A model generated the notes under the pieces. The model had not been told where the DNA came from and did no database searches. It worked only from the letters and a program-made list of their open reading frames with translations. Both the position numbers and the translations under genes were made by a program. From the NCBI GenBank assembly GCA_024233005.1, contig JACKQE010000017.1:1-64000 (forward strand): DNA of 64,000 nt. Reading direction: 5' to 3'. Every line of letters begins with the position of its first letter. Within the stretch, counting starts at the first letter, position 1. Of the stretch, positions 62,866 to 64,000 are shown one piece after another. The DNA comes from Akkermansiaceae bacterium. Its GTDB lineage: Bacteria > Verrucomicrobiota > Verrucomicrobiia > Verrucomicrobiales > DEV007.

Positions 62866-63645
62866 TCAGCGATGCACATTCATGAAGCCGCCATCGATCG
62901 GCCAGGAGGCGCCGGTGACAAAGCCGGAGGCGTCCGAACACAGATAGAGCGCGAGATCCGCGATCTCCGAAGGATTGGCCATGCGGCCGATCGGTTGGGC
63001 CTGGGACAGTTTTGCAAACATTTCCGCTTCCTTGCCGGGATAGTTTTTCGCCAGGTAGCCATCGACAAAAGGCGTGTGGACCCGGGCCGGGCAGAGGCAG
63101 TTGCACCGGATGCCTTTGTCGATGTAATCTGTCGCCACGGAGAGCGTCATGCCGAAGACCGCCGCTTTGCTGGTCGAGTAGGCGAAGCGGTCCGGGATGC
63201 CGGTGATCGATGCCACCGAAGCCATGTTCAGCACCACGCCACTTCGGGCGCGTTCCATCTCGGGCAGCACCGCATGGAGGCAGTTGTAGACGCCTTTCAC
63301 ATTGACCCGGTAAATGCGGTCGAAATCGGATTCTTCGGTGTTGCCCGCGGTGCCGATGTGGGCAATCCCCGCATTGTTCACGAGGATGTCGATGCGTCCG
63401 GTGTCGGCCAGGATTTCGGCGACGAGTCCTTTGACCGCGCTTTGGTCGGAAATGTCGCAGACCCGGGCATCGGCCCGGCCTCCCGCAGCCTGGATGTCGG
63501 CGGCGGTGGCGCCTGCCTGGTCGGCGGCAATGTCGACGATCTGGACCCGCGCTCCCTGCGCGGCAAAGGCTTCCGCAATGGCACGTCCGATGCCGGATCC
63601 GGCGCCAGTGATGATGGCGGTTCTGTCTTGGAGGCTGAGATTCAT
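62866..63645 (-). CDS. short-chain dehydrogenase/reductase
   Basis: From the ATG at 63645 (MNLSLQDRTAIITGAGSGIG) the protein has 259 residues, a classical SDR. The cofactor motif TGAGSGIG, the NNAG motif, a catalytic Ser (NMASVASI) and YSTSK (Tyr and Lys) are all present, and Asp in VQIVDIAADQ suggests NAD preference. The C-terminal IDGGFMNVHR is normal. It follows a dienelactone-hydrolase gene by 28 bp and precedes a membrane protein, so they form one operon. Substrate unknown. Confidence 0.95.
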   Translation of the reverse strand: MNLSLQDRTAIITGAGSGIGRAIAEAFAAQGARVQIVDIAADQAGATAADIQAAGGRADARVCDISDQSAVKGLVAEILADTGRIDILVNNAGIAHIGTAGNTEESDFDRIYRVNVKGVYNCLHAVLPEMERARSGVVLNMASVASITGIPDRFAYSTSKAAVFGMTLSVATDYIDKGIRCNCLCPARVHTPFVDGYLAKNYPGKEAEMFAKLSQAQPIGRMANPSEIADLALYLCSDASGFVTGASWPIDGGFMNVHR

Positions 63646-63673
63646 GGCTGGATTTGGGAAAACTTGGGGGTGG

Positions 63674-64000
63674 TCAGGGTTTCGGGGTGTCAAGGGTGGT
63701 GTGGAACAATTGCTTCATGGCTTCCCAACTGGCGTCGTCAGCCGCTTTCTGGTAGGCGAGCGGCATCTTGAATTTTTTGCCGAGCTCGGTGGCGGCAGGG
63801 TTGCTGAATCCATGCACCGCTCCGGGAAGGTTCAGGAAAGTGAAGTCAGCGTGGGCGGCCTTCATCTCCTTTTGGATGGCGTCGATCTGTTCCTGCGGGA
63901 CGAATTTGTCATCGGCGCCGTTGCAGACCAGAATGCTGGCTTTCACGCCATCCGGTTGGGCCTTCTTCATGGCGCCTAGGCTGCCATGGAAGCTCACGAC
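63674..64000 (-). CDS. dienelactone hydrolase family protein (5' end outside window)
   Basis: The last 108 residues are visible and the frame is open to the right edge. VVSFHGSLGA, VCNGADDKFVP (Asp of the triad) and GAVHGFSNPAA (catalytic His) are typical of the dienelactone hydrolase family of alpha/beta-hydrolases. The nucleophile lies outside the window. It is the upstream gene of the operon with the SDR gene and the membrane protein. Confidence 0.88.
   Translation of the reverse strand, partial: VVSFHGSLGAMKKAQPDGVKASILVCNGADDKFVPQEQIDAIQKEMKAAHADFTFLNLPGAVHGFSNPAATELGKKFKMPLAYQKAADDASWEAMKQLFHTTLDTPKP

Noticed and set aside
1..64000. CRISPR arrays, rRNA and tRNA genes
   Set aside because: No regularly spaced repeats and no recognisable rRNA or tRNA sequence were seen in the spacers; short tRNAs could be missed by eye but none of the larger gaps looks like one.

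Overview
The window looks like a chromosomal segment of a Gram-negative member of the PVC group, most likely Verrucomicrobiota. The evidence is two pairs of planctomycete-type cytochrome (PSCyt/DUF1549/DUF1553) and DUF1501 proteins, a LEPR-XLL/DUF4347 surface protein, a bactofilin, a FAD-dependent oxidoreductase and an arylsulfatase of types common in these bacteria, fused SecDF, and high GC with convergent and divergent short operons. Genus cannot be decided from the sequence alone. No rRNA, tRNA or CRISPR array was recognised.

Layout. 1-3034 (-): truncated giant surface protein. 3196-7263 (+): tgt, yajC, secDF. 7338-7919 (-): HNH nuclease. 8123-11711 (-): DUF1549/DUF1553 protein plus DUF1501 protein. 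11919-14639 (+): secreted beta-helix protein. About 14640-16560: AT-richer patch with a small membrane protein, a decayed IS5-type transposase and a HEPN-domain protein, probably acquired DNA. 16705-24824: glycoside-hydrolase-like, Fpg/Nei glycosylase, large esterase-like protein, FAD oxidoreductase, methyltransferase. 24827-27859 (-): HlyD/ATPase/permease exporter. 28051-29899: rpmA and a divergent sulfatase. 30135-31307 (+): outer-membrane barrel of inverse-autotransporter type. 31385-35136 (-): three-gene cluster of ATP-grasp ligase, M20 hydrolase and opine-dehydrogenase-like enzyme. 35308-38244: HIT protein, two small envelope proteins, LysR regulator. 38263-41199 (-): phoU, LpxH-like phosphoesterase, glycosyltransferase. 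41302-42648 (+): orphan sugar-type ABC permease with an extra periplasmic segment. 42673-49381: coiled-coil anchored protein, lysC, and a cytochrome/WD40/coiled-coil protein. 49576-57428 (+): sulfotransferase-like protein, then a translationally coupled IclR - PSCyt1/DUF1549/DUF1553/LamG - DUF1501 unit. 57436-59666 (-): bactofilin and M20 peptidase. 59762-64000: small membrane protein, PgeF-type laccase-domain protein, ispE, then a dienelactone hydrolase/SDR/membrane-protein operon.

How the genes fit together. Housekeeping genes (tgt-yajC-secDF, rpmA, lysC, ispE, phoU) are interleaved with secreted hydrolases and electron-transfer-like proteins typical of polysaccharide-degrading Verrucomicrobiota and Planctomycetota. 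The most promising candidates for undescribed systems are the ATP-grasp/M20/opine-dehydrogenase cluster, the regulator-coupled cytochrome unit at 51-57 kb, the orphan permease with its inserted domain, and the cytochrome-WD40-coiled-coil protein. All functions are inferred from sequence motifs read by eye; no database search was run.
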